A DNA stretch of 64,000 nucleotides from the NCBI RefSeq assembly GCF_017307055.1, contig NZ_JAFLEQ010000016.1:107841-171840 (forward strand), written 5' to 3'. Position 1 is the first letter of the stretch. Each line of letters opens with the position of its first letter. The stretch is from Corynebacterium mendelii. Lineage in GTDB: Bacteria; Actinomycetota; Actinomycetes; Mycobacteriales; Mycobacteriaceae. The notes below the pieces were generated by a model. It did no database searches and was not told the origin of the DNA. It saw only the letters and a list, made by a program, of their open reading frames with translations. The position numbers and the translations under genes are program-made. Below are positions 1 through 10,209 of this stretch, one piece after another.

Positions 1-592
1 CGTTCATCATTTCCTCGTTTTTCGCCGGATCCAGGGTGGGAACCGTCTGCTCCGGGGAGGTAGCCAGTTTCGCCAGCTGCTGGGTTGCCTTGTCCATGGC
101 GCGCTTGTCGGAGGCGGTTTCCTGCACCAGCCGGGAAACCAGGACAATTTTGCCGATCAGATCAATACCGAAATAGACGGCTTTCTCGTTGTGCGGCATC
201 CCGGATGCTTTCATCTTCCGGCTAAATTCCAGCAGGTAATCCTGGAAAACGACATGGCTTCCCGGAGACGCCAAAATAGCGCGGGCAATACCCGGAAACT
301 CACCGGTGACTTTCCACAGCTGCTGGTGGTACCAGCGGATCATCTCCACCCAGTTCAGTGATGAATCGGGAAGGACCATGGTGGAAGCGGCGCGTTTGAA
401 ACACAGCATGAGAAGGTCATCGCGGGATTCGACGACCCGGTACACACTCGGTGGTTTCACGCCCAAGACCCGTGCCACGGAGGTGATGGAAAACTCCGCC
501 ACCCCCAGATCAATAGCCGCATTTATGACGTCTTCAAGGCTGAAAGCCGGTTTCGGGCCCGATTTGCGGGGGTGCATTCCTGGGGCTGTCAT
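1..592 (-). CDS. TetR-family transcriptional regulator, 3' end outside window
   Basis: I translated the reverse strand by hand because the frame runs off the left edge. About 197 residues are present, starting at the ATG at 592. Residues about 15-60 form a TetR-type helix-turn-helix; its core reads SITSVARVLGVKPPSVYRVV, followed by ESRDDLL. The remaining helical part would be the ligand-binding domain; no ligand can be inferred. A -10-like TAGAAT (601-606 on the reverse strand) lies 8 nt before the ATG with no Shine-Dalgarno sequence, so the gene is probably leaderless. It is divergent from tatD, with about 240 bp between them. The family assignment rests on the HTH pattern; the target genes are unknown. 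Confidence 0.8.
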   Translation of the reverse strand, partial: MTAPGMHPRKSGPKPAFSLEDVINAAIDLGVAEFSITSVARVLGVKPPSVYRVVESRDDLLMLCFKRAASTMVLPDSSLNWVEMIRWYHQQLWKVTGEFPGIARAILASPGSHVVFQDYLLEFSRKMKASGMPHNEKAVYFGIDLIGKIVLVSRLVQETASDKRAMDKATQQLAKLATSPEQTVPTLDPAKNEEMMN

Positions 593-829
593 AGTCGACC
601 ATTCTAGCAACTGCCGGGTGCGGAAACATGGTGGACTGTGGTCCAGAATGGTTTTCGCCCGGCTGTTCTGCATAAACACCGCCACCGCGTATCAATTTTG
701 ATGCTGTTGGTCCGGGATGTGCCCCACATGCCGGTGACCGGCAAGCGGAAGGCGACAGGTCGCCAACCGGTCAGAACAGCCATCCGCCGGTGGGGGAGCG
801 GGCCGGCAAAAGGGTCGGTGGCAACCCGT

Positions 830-835
830 TAGGAT
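830..835 (+). promoter_or_regulatory. Candidate -10 element (TAGGAT) of leaderless tatD
   Basis: TAGGAT is 7 nt before ATG 843 with no Shine-Dalgarno sequence between. The same hexamer precedes the ABC-F gene (7352) and ftsB (56638). No convincing -35 is seen. Confidence 0.5.
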
Positions 836-842
836 GGGCGGC

Positions 843-1691
843 ATGTCCAAGAGCAAGAAAAACCGTCCGCAGCCTTGTCCCGCCGACCGGATTCCGGGAC
901 TGGTCGATGCCCACACCCACCTGGCGTCCTGTGGTGGATGGGAACCGGAGACTGCAGCCGGTTTCGTTGACCGGGCGGCCGATGCCGGAGTGGAAAAAAT
1001 CTGCACCGTCGGTGATGGACTGGACGAATGTGCCGCCGCCGTGGCGGTGGCCCGGGACAATCCGCGGGTCTATGCGGCTGTGGCGATTCACCCGACCCGC
1101 GCGGCAGAGCTGTCGCAAGAGACGAAAACACGCCTGGCCGCGCTGGCCGCCGATCCCCGGGTGGTGGCTATCGGGGAGACCGGGCTGGACACCTACTGGA
1201 TCGGGAAATCAGACAGCTGTGCCCCGCTGGACATGCAGGAAGCCGCGCTGCGCTGGCATATTGATCTGGCGGTGGAAACCGGGAAAGCACTGATGATCCA
1301 CAACCGGGAAGCAGACGCCGACCTGTTGCGGATTCTTGCTGATGCCCCGCAGCCGAAAGAGGTGATGCTGCACTGTTTTTCCTCGCCTGTCGAGGTGGCC
1401 CGTGAAGCCATCGACCGCGGCTACGTGCTCAGCTTCACCGGGAATGTGACCTTCAAAAACAACGGGCATCTCCGGCAGGCCGCAGCACTGGCCCCGGCAG
1501 GCCAGCTGCTGGTGGAAACTGATGCGCCCTACATGACCCCGGAGCCGTTCCGGGGGCGGAAAAACGAACCGTCGCTGATCGGTCATACCTACCTGTGCAT
1601 CGCCGAAGCCAGGGGAATGAGGGTCGCGGATCTGGCCGATGAGGTCGGGGCCACCTTCGACCGGGTCTTCGGCCTGGCGGAACCTGCCTGA
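843..1691 (+). CDS. tatD: TatD-family metal-dependent deoxyribonuclease
   Basis: A TIM-barrel metal hydrolase of 282 aa, the usual TatD length. The family's metal ligands are all visible: DAHTHL near the N-terminus, GETGLD in the middle, IHNREAD, HCFSS and ETDAPYMTP. TatD proteins are Mg-dependent 3'-5' DNA exonucleases linked to DNA repair and degradation. I chose ATG 843 rather than ATG 834 because TAGGAT (830-835) sits 7 nt upstream, as in the other apparently leaderless genes of this window; the 834 start would overlap this element. In corynebacteria and mycobacteria tatD commonly lies just upstream of an rpf gene and rsmA, as it does here. Confidence 0.9.
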   Translation: MSKSKKNRPQPCPADRIPGLVDAHTHLASCGGWEPETAAGFVDRAADAGVEKICTVGDGLDECAAAVAVARDNPRVYAAVAIHPTRAAELSQETKTRLAALAADPRVVAIGETGLDTYWIGKSDSCAPLDMQEAALRWHIDLAVETGKALMIHNREADADLLRILADAPQPKEVMLHCFSSPVEVAREAIDRGYVLSFTGNVTFKNNGHLRQAAALAPAGQLLVETDAPYMTPEPFRGRKNEPSLIGHTYLCIAEARGMRVADLADEVGATFDRVFGLAEPA

Positions 1692-2504
1692 CAGGTTTTC
1701 CGGCCGGTGGTGCCGGCCGGCCAAGCAAGGGCCGGGCGATACCGCCGGCCCCATAGCTCCGGTGTGGGGAAAATCATGCCGCCAGCTAACGATGATACCC
1801 TCTCGGAATTGGTGTCGCCCCTGTGGCTGCACCCCTCCTGGCGGCACTGGTTATACAGTGTGTGCAGCCAAAATATTCCCGTTGCGCCGGGCGGTGGGCG
1901 CGCCCGCCGGTGGGGGTGGGGCGGGGGTGGGGATCCTGACCGCCTGCAATAGGTGCCGTGGTGGGCGAAAAGTGCTTCCTATAAGGGGGTATGGGGATCG
2001 CTTTGGGTGGAGAAACAACCTTTCACCTGCCTTTTTGCACCCAAAACCTTCGACACTGCGGGTCCGGTCCCTTAGTATTTCAGTTGTTGGATCTGACGCC
2101 TCATACCGTGCACCAGGGACGTGTGTTCTTGTTCACTGGTGCTGTGGGAGCTGCACCGGGTTGGCCTAGCGGATAAGCCGGACAACAGTGCTACCCTCCG
2201 TGTGCGCGGTGGGGGCGTCGGGCCGGGCAAGGGTCCGTGGTTTCACGTCGAAGGGCGGACCACGGATATCTCTGCCGGTACGAAAAAATGATCGATGACG
2301 CACGGATCATGTGGGTGGCGTGGCGGATGTATTCCCCACGGTCTCCCCGGTCCGTTGGGGGGAGCTGGACGGCAGCTGTCCCTGAGTGCCGTGCCAATGC
2401 CAATGCCACACCCGATTTTTCAACCCCCGCACAGGCGGGTCGATCGGATGTAATGCGCAGGGCCAACCGGCCGCAGCGGACAGACAGCGTGTAAGGAGAA
2501 ACCC
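1692..2504. other. Long gap without a recognised gene
   Basis: About 810 bp between tatD and the Pro/Ala-rich gene. It begins with a strong hairpin (CCGGCCGG arms at 1700-1707 and 1713-1720, 5-nt loop) that may end tatD transcripts, although no T-run follows. Around 2229-2268 a CCGTGG/CCACGG pair could fold in the leader of the next gene. The short open frames on both strands have no ribosome-binding site or recognisable product. I see no tRNA or mobile-element end. A structured 5' leader for the downstream gene is possible but unproven. Confidence 0.4.
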
Positions 2505-3200
2505 GTGGGACGACACAGGATGGGCCGAAATGGCCGCATCAAAAAATCTATGCCGGTTCCGTTGAAAGCGGGCCTGGGGGCCGCCGCAGCAGCCGTGTTG
2601 GTTGCCGGTGGAATGTACTGGGGTACCCACAGTGCCACCGAAGCATCAGCCAGCATGGCTGCATCCGCCAGCTCTTCGTCGGTGACCACGGTGACCCAGG
2701 AAGTTGTCACCCACGTTCCCACCACTGTTTTTTCCACTCCGGCGGATACCACCGCCACCTCCACGCAACACTCGAGTGAACAGTCGAGCGTGTCGCAAGC
2801 CCCGGAACCGGCCCGCGCGGAACCATCTGCACCGGCACCGGCACCGGCACCGGCCCCCGCTCCTGCGCCGGCTCCCGCACCCGCTCCTGTCCCGGTGATT
2901 GAGAAATCGACCACTGTCACCAAGGTGGTGTCGGTGACCGAGCAGGTTCCCGCCCCAGCGCCGGCGGCAAGGCAGGAACCGGTCCGCCAGGCACCTGCAC
3001 CCGCGCCAGCTCCGGCACCTGCGCCTGCACCGGCACCGGCTCCTGCTCCGGCCCCGGTTGCTGTTCCGGCTGACTGTCACCGCGGACCGGCTTTCGCCTT
3101 CGCCCTGACACTGCCGGGGGCGGGCGGGAATGCCCAGCAGCAGGCCCAGCAGCAGGCACAGCAGGCCATGGCCGAATACAACGCCCGCTGCGGCAGGTAG
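2505..3200 (+). CDS. Secreted or membrane-anchored Pro/Ala-repeat protein
   Basis: A 231-aa protein starting at GTG 2505, with a clear AAGGAG six bases upstream. A basic N-terminus (residues 1-20) and a hydrophobic stretch of about 18 residues (about 20-40, rich in Ala, Val and Gly) act as a signal or anchor. A Ser/Thr-rich linker follows, then two Pro-Ala dipeptide tracts (about residues 108-130 and 164-186) separated by a Val/Thr-rich block. Two cysteines sit in the last 45 residues, around a Gln/Ala-rich helix (QQQAQQQAQQ). Such PA tracts typically span the peptidoglycan or mycolate envelope. No catalytic domain is seen, and the function is unknown. Its position just before rpf2 suggests an envelope role. 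Confidence 0.75.
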   Translation: MGRHRMGRNGRIKKSMPVPLKAGLGAAAAAVLVAGGMYWGTHSATEASASMAASASSSSVTTVTQEVVTHVPTTVFSTPADTTATSTQHSSEQSSVSQAPEPARAEPSAPAPAPAPAPAPAPAPAPAPVPVIEKSTTVTKVVSVTEQVPAPAPAARQEPVRQAPAPAPAPAPAPAPAPAPAPAPVAVPADCHRGPAFAFALTLPGAGGNAQQQAQQQAQQAMAEYNARCGR

Positions 3201-3330
3201 CCGGGATAAAGGCGTTTCCGCGAACAAAGACGGATTCTTTTTTCCGGATCAGATAAAAAAGACCTTCACACGGTTTCGGCAACCATCACAGCCCTCTCCC
3301 AGGGTTGTGGTGGTTGTTGAAATTTCGGGC

Positions 3331-3361
3331 AAACCCCCGGGTGGTCAACCGGGTTTTTCTT
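3331..3361 (+). terminator. Rho-independent terminator of the Pro/Ala-rich gene
   Basis: AACCC...GGGTT arms around a GTGGTCA-containing loop, followed directly by TTTTTCTTT, 130 bp after the stop codon. Confidence 0.7.
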
Positions 3362-4945
<1,584 letters not shown>

Positions 4946-4988
4946 CCCGCCCGGAGGCTGAGCAAACCCGGACAAAGGCCCCGTATCC

Positions 4989-5007
4989 ACCCCACTGAGT
5001 GTGGGGT
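4989..5007 (+). terminator. Hairpin after rpf2
   Basis: ACCCCAC/GTGGGGT arms with a 5-nt loop, 44 bp after the stop codon. There is no long T-run, so termination is uncertain. Confidence 0.4.
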
Positions 5008-5097
5008 TGGGTGTGCCCGGACCCCAACCGGGGACCGGGCGCCTGCCAGCCTGGGGCGCCCCACCGGTGCCGGGGCCACGGCAGCAGCGGTGCCCCT

Positions 5098-5105
5098 TAT
5101 AGAAT
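5098..5105 (+). promoter_or_regulatory. Candidate -10 (TATAGAAT) for rsmA-ispE
   Basis: A strong TATAGAAT in an otherwise GC-rich gap, about 135 nt before the rsmA ATG. No clear -35 is seen at 17 bp, as is common in corynebacteria. Confidence 0.5.
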
Positions 5106-5240
5106 GAACTGGCACCGGTCCGGTTGTTGGTTGTCTGTTGTTTTCACCTTCCCGCCGGTATGCCATGGATGCGGGCGCTGCCGTGTTTTTTTCTGTTGCG
5201 CCCCACCGACCCAACCAGCGACGGGAACAACCGAGTTGTC

Positions 5241-6137
5241 ATGACCAAGCCTCAAGCGGAGTATCTGGGACCGAAAGAAATCCTGGCGATTTTAGCCGCC
5301 ACCGGTGCCACCCCGACCAAGAAGTTCGGGCAGAATTTTCTCCACGACCCGAATACGGTGCGAAAAATTGTGGCCGCATCCGGGATCGGGGCCAGCGATG
5401 ATGTTCTCGAGGTCGGACCCGGTCTGGGGTCGCTGACCCTTGGTCTTTTGGATACCGCCCGCAGCGTCACGGCCGTCGAAATTGACCCGTCGATGCTGGC
5501 GCTTCTTGAAACGACTATTGCCACCCACGCGGCGGGACTGGCAGAGAAACTGACCGTGTTCAACGCCGATGCGATGACTTTTGACCGTGACCGGCTCACC
5601 GCGGCCGGCTGCCCGCTGCCGCGGGCGCTGGTGGCCAATCTTCCCTACAATGTGGCGGTTCCGATCATCATCCACATGCTCACCGAATTCCCCAGCCTCA
5701 CCCGGGTGCTGGTGATGGTGCAAAAGGAAGTGGCTGACCGGCTGGCTGCCGCACCGGGGTCGAAAGTCTATGGGGTTCCCAGTGTGAAAGCCTCGTTTTT
5801 CGGCTCTGTCAGCCGGGTGGGTCTGGTGCCGCGCACCGTTTTCCACCCGGTTCCCAATGTGGATTCGGCACTGGTGAAAATCGAGCGTTTCGCCCCCGGC
5901 AGCTGCCCGTGGCCGCAGGATGAGACGACCAGGCAACATGTCTTCCGCCTGGTTGATGCTGCTTTCGCGCAGCGCCGCAAAACCCTTCGGGCGGCCCTGA
6001 AACAGTTCTACGGCTCTGCTGCCGCTGCCGAAGAGGCTTTGGTCGGTGCCGGTATCTCGCCCTCCGCCCGGGGGGAGATACTGGCAGTGGACGATTTCGT
6101 CCGGCTGGCCCGCTATGACCGGCAGCAGGAGCAGTAA
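5241..6137 (+). CDS. rsmA: 16S rRNA (adenine1518/1519-N6)-dimethyltransferase
   Basis: RsmA/KsgA (298 aa) dimethylates two adjacent adenines near the 3' end of 16S rRNA during small-subunit assembly, using S-adenosylmethionine. Visible motifs: [18 protein letters not shown] at the N-terminus, the SAM-binding [11 protein letters not shown] with the acidic VEID, and the catalytic motif [12 protein letters not shown]. The C-terminal helical lobe contains [12 protein letters not shown]. The frame stays open upstream to TTG 5124, but ATG 5241 ([11 protein letters not shown]) gives the normal family length. A 65-bp gap with a GGTGGT/ACCACC hairpin separates it from ispE. Confidence 0.95.
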   Translation: MTKPQAEYLGPKEILAILAATGATPTKKFGQNFLHDPNTVRKIVAASGIGASDDVLEVGPGLGSLTLGLLDTARSVTAVEIDPSMLALLETTIATHAAGLAEKLTVFNADAMTFDRDRLTAAGCPLPRALVANLPYNVAVPIIIHMLTEFPSLTRVLVMVQKEVADRLAAAPGSKVYGVPSVKASFFGSVSRVGLVPRTVFHPVPNVDSALVKIERFAPGSCPWPQDETTRQHVFRLVDAAFAQRRKTLRAALKQFYGSAAAAEEALVGAGISPSARGEILAVDDFVRLARYDRQQEQ

Positions 6138-6202
6138 AAACCATCCCACCCACCGCATCCCGGGTGGTGCGATACCACCGGGCGAAAGGATCGTGACAGT
6201 TC

Positions 6203-7219
6203 ATGGCCGAGTCGATGTTTCCCGGTGCCGGACGGTTTAGTGTCGTCGAGCTTGATGCCCACGCGAAAATCAATCTGCTGCTGGGCGTGGGCGCAGCCCG
6301 CAGTGACGGCTACCACGAGCTGAACAGTGTTTTCCAGACCCTGGATTTATCCGACCGGGTCCGGGTCACCGCCCACGATCCGCGCGACCATCCCGCACCG
6401 GCTGATCCGGCCACGGCCGTGCACAGCCTGTCGGTGACCGGTTTGGGAGCCCGCCATGTGCCCACCGACAGCACAAACCTGGCGTGGAAAGCCATTGATC
6501 TGGTGGTCGCGGAATACCGTCGCCGTGGGGTCACATCGTTTCCGGTGTTTGAAGTCTCGATCGTCAAAGGCATACCCACCGCCGGTGGCATGGCCGGTGG
6601 TTCCGCCGATGCCGCTGCCGCGGTCGCCGGTGCGGAAGCACTGCTGCGTGATCGCGGTGGCCCCCTGGATGAGGCGACGGTGCTGCGTATCTGTCTGGAA
6701 CTTGGCAGCGACGTTCCTTTTTCCTATCTGGGTAAAACCCGGCTGGGAACCGGCCGCGGGGAGAAATTGACGCCCATGCTGTGCCGGGGCACCTACCACT
6801 GGGTGGTGGCCCTGCAGCGCACCGGTTTATCCACCCCGGAAGTCTTCGCCCGTTTCGATCAGCTGGTCGCCGAGGGCCGCGGACCATCCACACCGGCCGA
6901 CCCGCAGGGTGTTGCCCGCGCTTTGGCCAGCGGCGATCCCCTGCAGCTGGCGGGTGTCCTGCGCAATGATCTTTCGGCTGCGGCACTGAGCCTCATGCCG
7001 AAACTGCACTCCACACTGGCGGCCGGCACCCGGGCGGGGGCGGTGGCGGGCATGGTGTCCGGATCGGGTCCGACATGCGTGTTTTTGTGCCGTAACGCCC
7101 AACAGGCCGAGGATGTCGCCGAAGAAATCATCGACTCGGGTAAAGCCTCGACCGCTGTCACAGCCACCGGCCCGGCCCCCGGGGTCATTGCCGTCAACAG
7201 CCCGCTGCCGGGGCGCTGA
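6203..7219 (+). CDS. ispE: 4-diphosphocytidyl-2-C-methyl-D-erythritol kinase
   Basis: A GHMP-family kinase (338 aa) of the MEP isoprenoid pathway that phosphorylates CDP-methylerythritol with ATP. Motif 1 is HAKINLLLGVG. The glycine-rich ATP loop reads PTAGGMAGGSADAAAAV, and the C-terminal motif 3 is GMVSGSGPTCVFL. Both the Lys and the Ser/Asp of the active-site region are present. GAAAGGA (6184-6190) lies 12 nt before ATG 6203. The same ribosome-binding site sits closer to a GTG at 6193, but that frame closes after 15 codons. The gene forms an apparent operon with rsmA. Confidence 0.93.
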   Translation: MAESMFPGAGRFSVVELDAHAKINLLLGVGAARSDGYHELNSVFQTLDLSDRVRVTAHDPRDHPAPADPATAVHSLSVTGLGARHVPTDSTNLAWKAIDLVVAEYRRRGVTSFPVFEVSIVKGIPTAGGMAGGSADAAAAVAGAEALLRDRGGPLDEATVLRICLELGSDVPFSYLGKTRLGTGRGEKLTPMLCRGTYHWVVALQRTGLSTPEVFARFDQLVAEGRGPSTPADPQGVARALASGDPLQLAGVLRNDLSAAALSLMPKLHSTLAAGTRAGAVAGMVSGSGPTCVFLCRNAQQAEDVAEEIIDSGKASTAVTATGPAPGVIAVNSPLPGR

Positions 7220-7351
7220 CCACTCCCACCGCATCCCCCGGCCGGTGGTGGCATCCACCGGGGGTGCAGGTGATGCGGGTTTTCCACCTGCCGGTGGTTT
7301 CCGTCTGCCGAAACCACGGGGCCGGGCTTGGGGCCCGGTGGGCACGGTTTC

Positions 7352-7357
7352 TAGGAT
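7352..7357 (+). promoter_or_regulatory. Candidate -10 (TAGGAT) of leaderless ABC-F gene
   Basis: TAGGAT ends 6 nt before GTG 7364, and no Shine-Dalgarno sequence is present. A GC-rich hairpin (GGTGG/CCACC with CCCCC/GGGGG, about 7235-7266) lies between ispE and this element and may end the ispE transcript. Confidence 0.5.
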
Positions 7358-7363
7358 GGTGGG

Positions 7364-9169
7364 GTGGCCAACCTCGTCAACCTGGAAAATGTCAGCAAAA
7401 GCTTCGGTTTGAAAACCCTGCTCGACCGGGTCAGCCTGGGCGTTCAGTCCGGTGACCGTATCGGTGTGGTGGGGCTGAACGGCGGCGGCAAAACAACGCT
7501 GCTGGAAGTACTCACCGGCATCGAACCACCCGATTCCGGCCGGGTGTCGCTCAACAGTGGGCTGCGCATGGCGGTGGTCACCCAGCGGGCGGAACTGAAC
7601 CCGGATGACACGGTCGCCGATGCGGTGATCGGACCGCTGGATCTGGAAATCTACCAGTGGGCCTCGAATGCGAAAGTCCGTGAAGTTCTCGGCGGGCTGG
7701 GCATTGTTGATCTGGGGCTGGAAACAAAGGTCGGTGAACTCTCCGGCGGGGAACGGCGACGAGTCAACCTGGCCGCCGCCCTGGTCAAAGAACTCGACCT
7801 GGTGGTTCTTGATGAGCCGACCAACCACCTGGATGTGGAAGGTGTGCGGTGGCTGGCCGACCATCTGCTCAACCGCAATCTGGCGGTGGTTGTCGTCACC
7901 CACGACCGCTGGTTTCTTGACACAGTGGCCACCCACACCTGGGAAGTCCACGACGGCACAGTCGATGTGTACGAGGGCGGCTACAACGACTGGACATTCG
8001 CCCGCGCCGAACGTGCCCGCCAGGCCGATGCCGCCGAACAGCGGCGCCAAAACCTGGCCCGCAAAGAACTGGCCTGGCTGCGCCGCGGTGCCCCGGCCAG
8101 AACCAGTAAACCCCGCTACCGCATCGAAGCCGCGGAAGCACTCATCGGTGATGTGCCCCCGCCCCGGGACTCGGTCGAGCTGCTGGCTTTTTCGAAAAAA
8201 CGTCAGGGCAAAGTGGTTGTTGAACTCGAAGACGCCACGATCTCCACACCCGACGGCCGGGTCCTGGTTGATGATTTGACCTGGCGGTTGGGTCCCGGGG
8301 AACGCATCGGCCTGGTCGGTGTCAATGGTTCGGGAAAAACCACGCTGCTGCGGGCGATCGCCGGGGAAAAAGACCTGGATACCGGTAAACGCATTGAAGG
8401 GCGCACCGTGCGTCTGGGGTGGCTGAAACAGGAACTCGACGATCTTGACCCCGACCAGCGGCTGCTGGACGCGGTCGAATCGGTGGCCACCTATGTGCAG
8501 CTGGGGAAGAAAGAAATCTCCGCCAGCCAGCTGGCTGAACGACTGGGTTTTTCCGCCAAACGGCAACGCACCCCGGTGGGGGATTTATCCGGTGGGGAGC
8601 GACGCCGGCTGCAGCTGACCCGGGTTCTGATGGCTGAACCGAACCTGCTGCTGCTTGATGAGCCGACAAACGATTTGGACATCGACACCCTGCAGGAACT
8701 GGAATCGCTGCTCGACTCCTGGCCCGGCACCCTGGTGGTGATCTCCCACGACAGGTATCTCATCGAACGTATCTGTGACGTCACCTATGCGCTGTTCGGC
8801 GACGGAAAACTGACCAACCTGCCGCGCGGTATCGAGGAATACCTGGAAAGACGGCAGGCGGCCGGCGCCAACGACAACAGAAACGTCGATCTTTCCTCTG
8901 TCGGGGCCGAGAAGAAAACCCACGGCGCCGACCACGGCATGAGCCAGGCGGAAAAACGCAAACTCAGCAAGGAAATGGCGTCGCTGGAAAGAAAAATCGC
9001 CAAACTGGACACCAGGGAGCGCACCATCCACCAACAGATGGTGGAAGCCAGCGAAAAAATGGACACCGGTGCACTGGCCGATTTGAACACCCAGCTCGCC
9101 GCGATCGCCGACGAGCGCGGGGAGCTGGAAATGGAGTGGATGGAGTTGGGCGAAAAAATGGAGGGCTAA
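7364..9169 (+). CDS. ABC-F family ATPase (Uup-like)
   Basis: A soluble tandem ATPase (601 aa) with two ABC domains and no membrane part, so it belongs to the ABC-F proteins that act on ribosomes or nucleic acid rather than transport. Domain 1: Walker A GLNGGGKTTLLE, signature LSGGERRRVNL, Walker B LDEPTNHLD. Domain 2: GVNGSGKTTLLRAI, LSGGERRRLQL, LDEPTNDLD. The inter-domain linker is rich in Arg and Ala. The last about 85 residues (after KKTHGADHGMS) form a charged coiled coil as in Uup. The start is GTG 7364, apparently leaderless. Which translation or repair step it serves cannot be told from the sequence; resistance-type ABC-F proteins usually lack this coiled-coil tail. Confidence 0.88.
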   Translation: MANLVNLENVSKSFGLKTLLDRVSLGVQSGDRIGVVGLNGGGKTTLLEVLTGIEPPDSGRVSLNSGLRMAVVTQRAELNPDDTVADAVIGPLDLEIYQWASNAKVREVLGGLGIVDLGLETKVGELSGGERRRVNLAAALVKELDLVVLDEPTNHLDVEGVRWLADHLLNRNLAVVVVTHDRWFLDTVATHTWEVHDGTVDVYEGGYNDWTFARAERARQADAAEQRRQNLARKELAWLRRGAPARTSKPRYRIEAAEALIGDVPPPRDSVELLAFSKKRQGKVVVELEDATISTPDGRVLVDDLTWRLGPGERIGLVGVNGSGKTTLLRAIAGEKDLDTGKRIEGRTVRLGWLKQELDDLDPDQRLLDAVESVATYVQLGKKEISASQLAERLGFSAKRQRTPVGDLSGGERRRLQLTRVLMAEPNLLLLDEPTNDLDIDTLQELESLLDSWPGTLVVISHDRYLIERICDVTYALFGDGKLTNLPRGIEEYLERRQAAGANDNRNVDLSSVGAEKKTHGADHGMSQAEKRKLSKEMASLERKIAKLDTRERTIHQQMVEASEKMDTGALADLNTQLAAIADERGELEMEWMELGEKMEG

Positions 9170-9530
9170 AACCCCTTCTGCTTCTTCCCCCCGCCACCCC
9201 GGCACACCTGTTGCTGGGGTGGTCGGATACGGCCTGTCCGGCGGGCATGTGCACCGCATGCGCCGGATAAGAACCAGCAGCCGTTTGTCACCGCACTCCG
9301 GGAGTCCGGGATACTGGTGATCCTCGGGTCCGCGGCTAAACCGGAAAAGTCCACGGCACCACGGCCCGCTGAAATTTCGATCGCCGGTTCATCTTCCCCA
9401 TGGGACTGCTGCCGACACTGTTCGGCGTGGCCGCCTTCTTTTCCTAACAGTGTTTTCTCCCCGCCGGCCCAGCGGTCAAGGGGCCACGGCTTTTAAAAAA
9501 CCGGAACCGTTCACTGGGGAAGAAGAGGGA

Positions 9531-9571
9531 AACAAAAAGTGGTGCACGCCCGGGTCGACTGCGTGCACCAC
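9531..9571 (-). terminator. Terminator of the membrane-protein gene at 9600
   Basis: Perfect 11-bp arms GTGGTGCACGC (9539-9549) and GCGTGCACCAC (9561-9571) with an 11-nt loop. Read on the reverse strand, the hairpin is followed by TTTTTGTTT. It lies 29 bp past the stop codon of the reverse-strand gene. The rest of the gap 9170-9530 shows no supported gene. Confidence 0.8.
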
Positions 9572-9599
9572 GTGGTGGGTGGCGGTGGGAGGCCCTGCC

Positions 9600-10055
9600 T
9601 CAGGGGACGATCCAGCGTTGGGCTGCCCGAACAACAAGGAAAATCAGCACCAGGCCCAGCGCTGTGTCAGCCCCCATGTAGAACCAGTGCCAGATGGAAC
9701 CGGTCTCCCCGGTACCGGCAATAACCGCATTGGTGCGGGCATTGAGAAATGGCCGGATGAGAATGGCTTTGAACACCAGCAGCCCGATGGCCGTGTACAG
9801 GCCCGTGCGGAAAGGCTTCGGGGCGGCGGCATTGCGGGCGGCGACAAACAGCAGTGCGGCAACGACGAACTCGACGATATTGAGTGCGGTAAACACCAGT
9901 CGGCCAATCCCCAGCCCCAGGGGAATGGTGATGCCGGGGGCGAGGAATTTCAGGGGCGCTTCAATGCCGGAAATCGCCACCAGAAGTCCCAGCCAGAAAA
10001 CCGGCAGGATCAGACACAGGGCGGCGGGCAGGCGGGTTTTCTTTCTCTTGGCCAT
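9600..10055 (-). CDS. Small integral membrane protein, function unknown
   Basis: A 151-aa protein with four hydrophobic segments (roughly residues 9-30, 42-70, 83-103 and 118-145) and a basic start MAKRKKTR. It has FWLGLLVAISGIEAPLKFL in the first helix, a GIGRLVF-NIVE stretch in the second, and RPFLNARTN before the last loop. I do not recognise a named family with confidence. TAGCAT on the reverse strand (10063-10068) lies 7 nt before this ATG, so I prefer it to the ATG 9 bases further upstream, which overlaps the -10. It lies downstream of the CAP-domain gene on the same strand, but a 22-bp hairpin separates the two. Confidence 0.65.
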   Translation of the reverse strand: MAKRKKTRLPAALCLILPVFWLGLLVAISGIEAPLKFLAPGITIPLGLGIGRLVFTALNIVEFVVAALLFVAARNAAAPKPFRTGLYTAIGLLVFKAILIRPFLNARTNAVIAGTGETGSIWHWFYMGADTALGLVLIFLVVRAAQRWIVP

Positions 10056-10105
10056 AACGCTCATGCTAGCCGGTGGAGGGCGGCAACTCTCGGCTGGCAT
10101 AGCCG

Positions 10106-10158
10106 ACCGGCCCGGTGGTTGTCCCGCCTGACAGATGCGGGACAACCACCGGGCCGGT
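10106..10158. repeat. Perfect 22-bp inverted repeat (hairpin)
   Basis: Arms 10106-10127 and 10137-10158 are exact reverse complements with a 9-nt loop. It lies between two reverse-strand genes. No T-run follows directly on either side. It may act as a strong transcription barrier or an mRNA stabiliser. Confidence 0.85.
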
Positions 10159-10209
10159 GGCAAAAAGTGTGTGGGGGAAGAAAAACCGAAAGTCGGCCGC
10201 TGCCGCCGG

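Noticed and set aside
2040..2500. Riboswitch upstream of the Pro/Ala-rich gene
   Set aside because: Only isolated complementary segments are visible and no known class pattern fits.
2821..3056. Tandem short repeats that could look like a CRISPR or satellite array
   Set aside because: They are Pro-Ala codons in a continuous reading frame, with no spacers.
6193..6240. GTG 6193 as the true ispE start
   Set aside because: It is in a different frame and closes after 15 codons; ATG 6203 leads into the kinase motifs.
9170..9530. Short hydrophobic fragment (GLLPTLFGVAAFF) near 9400 as a gene remnant
   Set aside because: Only about 20 codons, no start site and no supporting neighbouring sequence.
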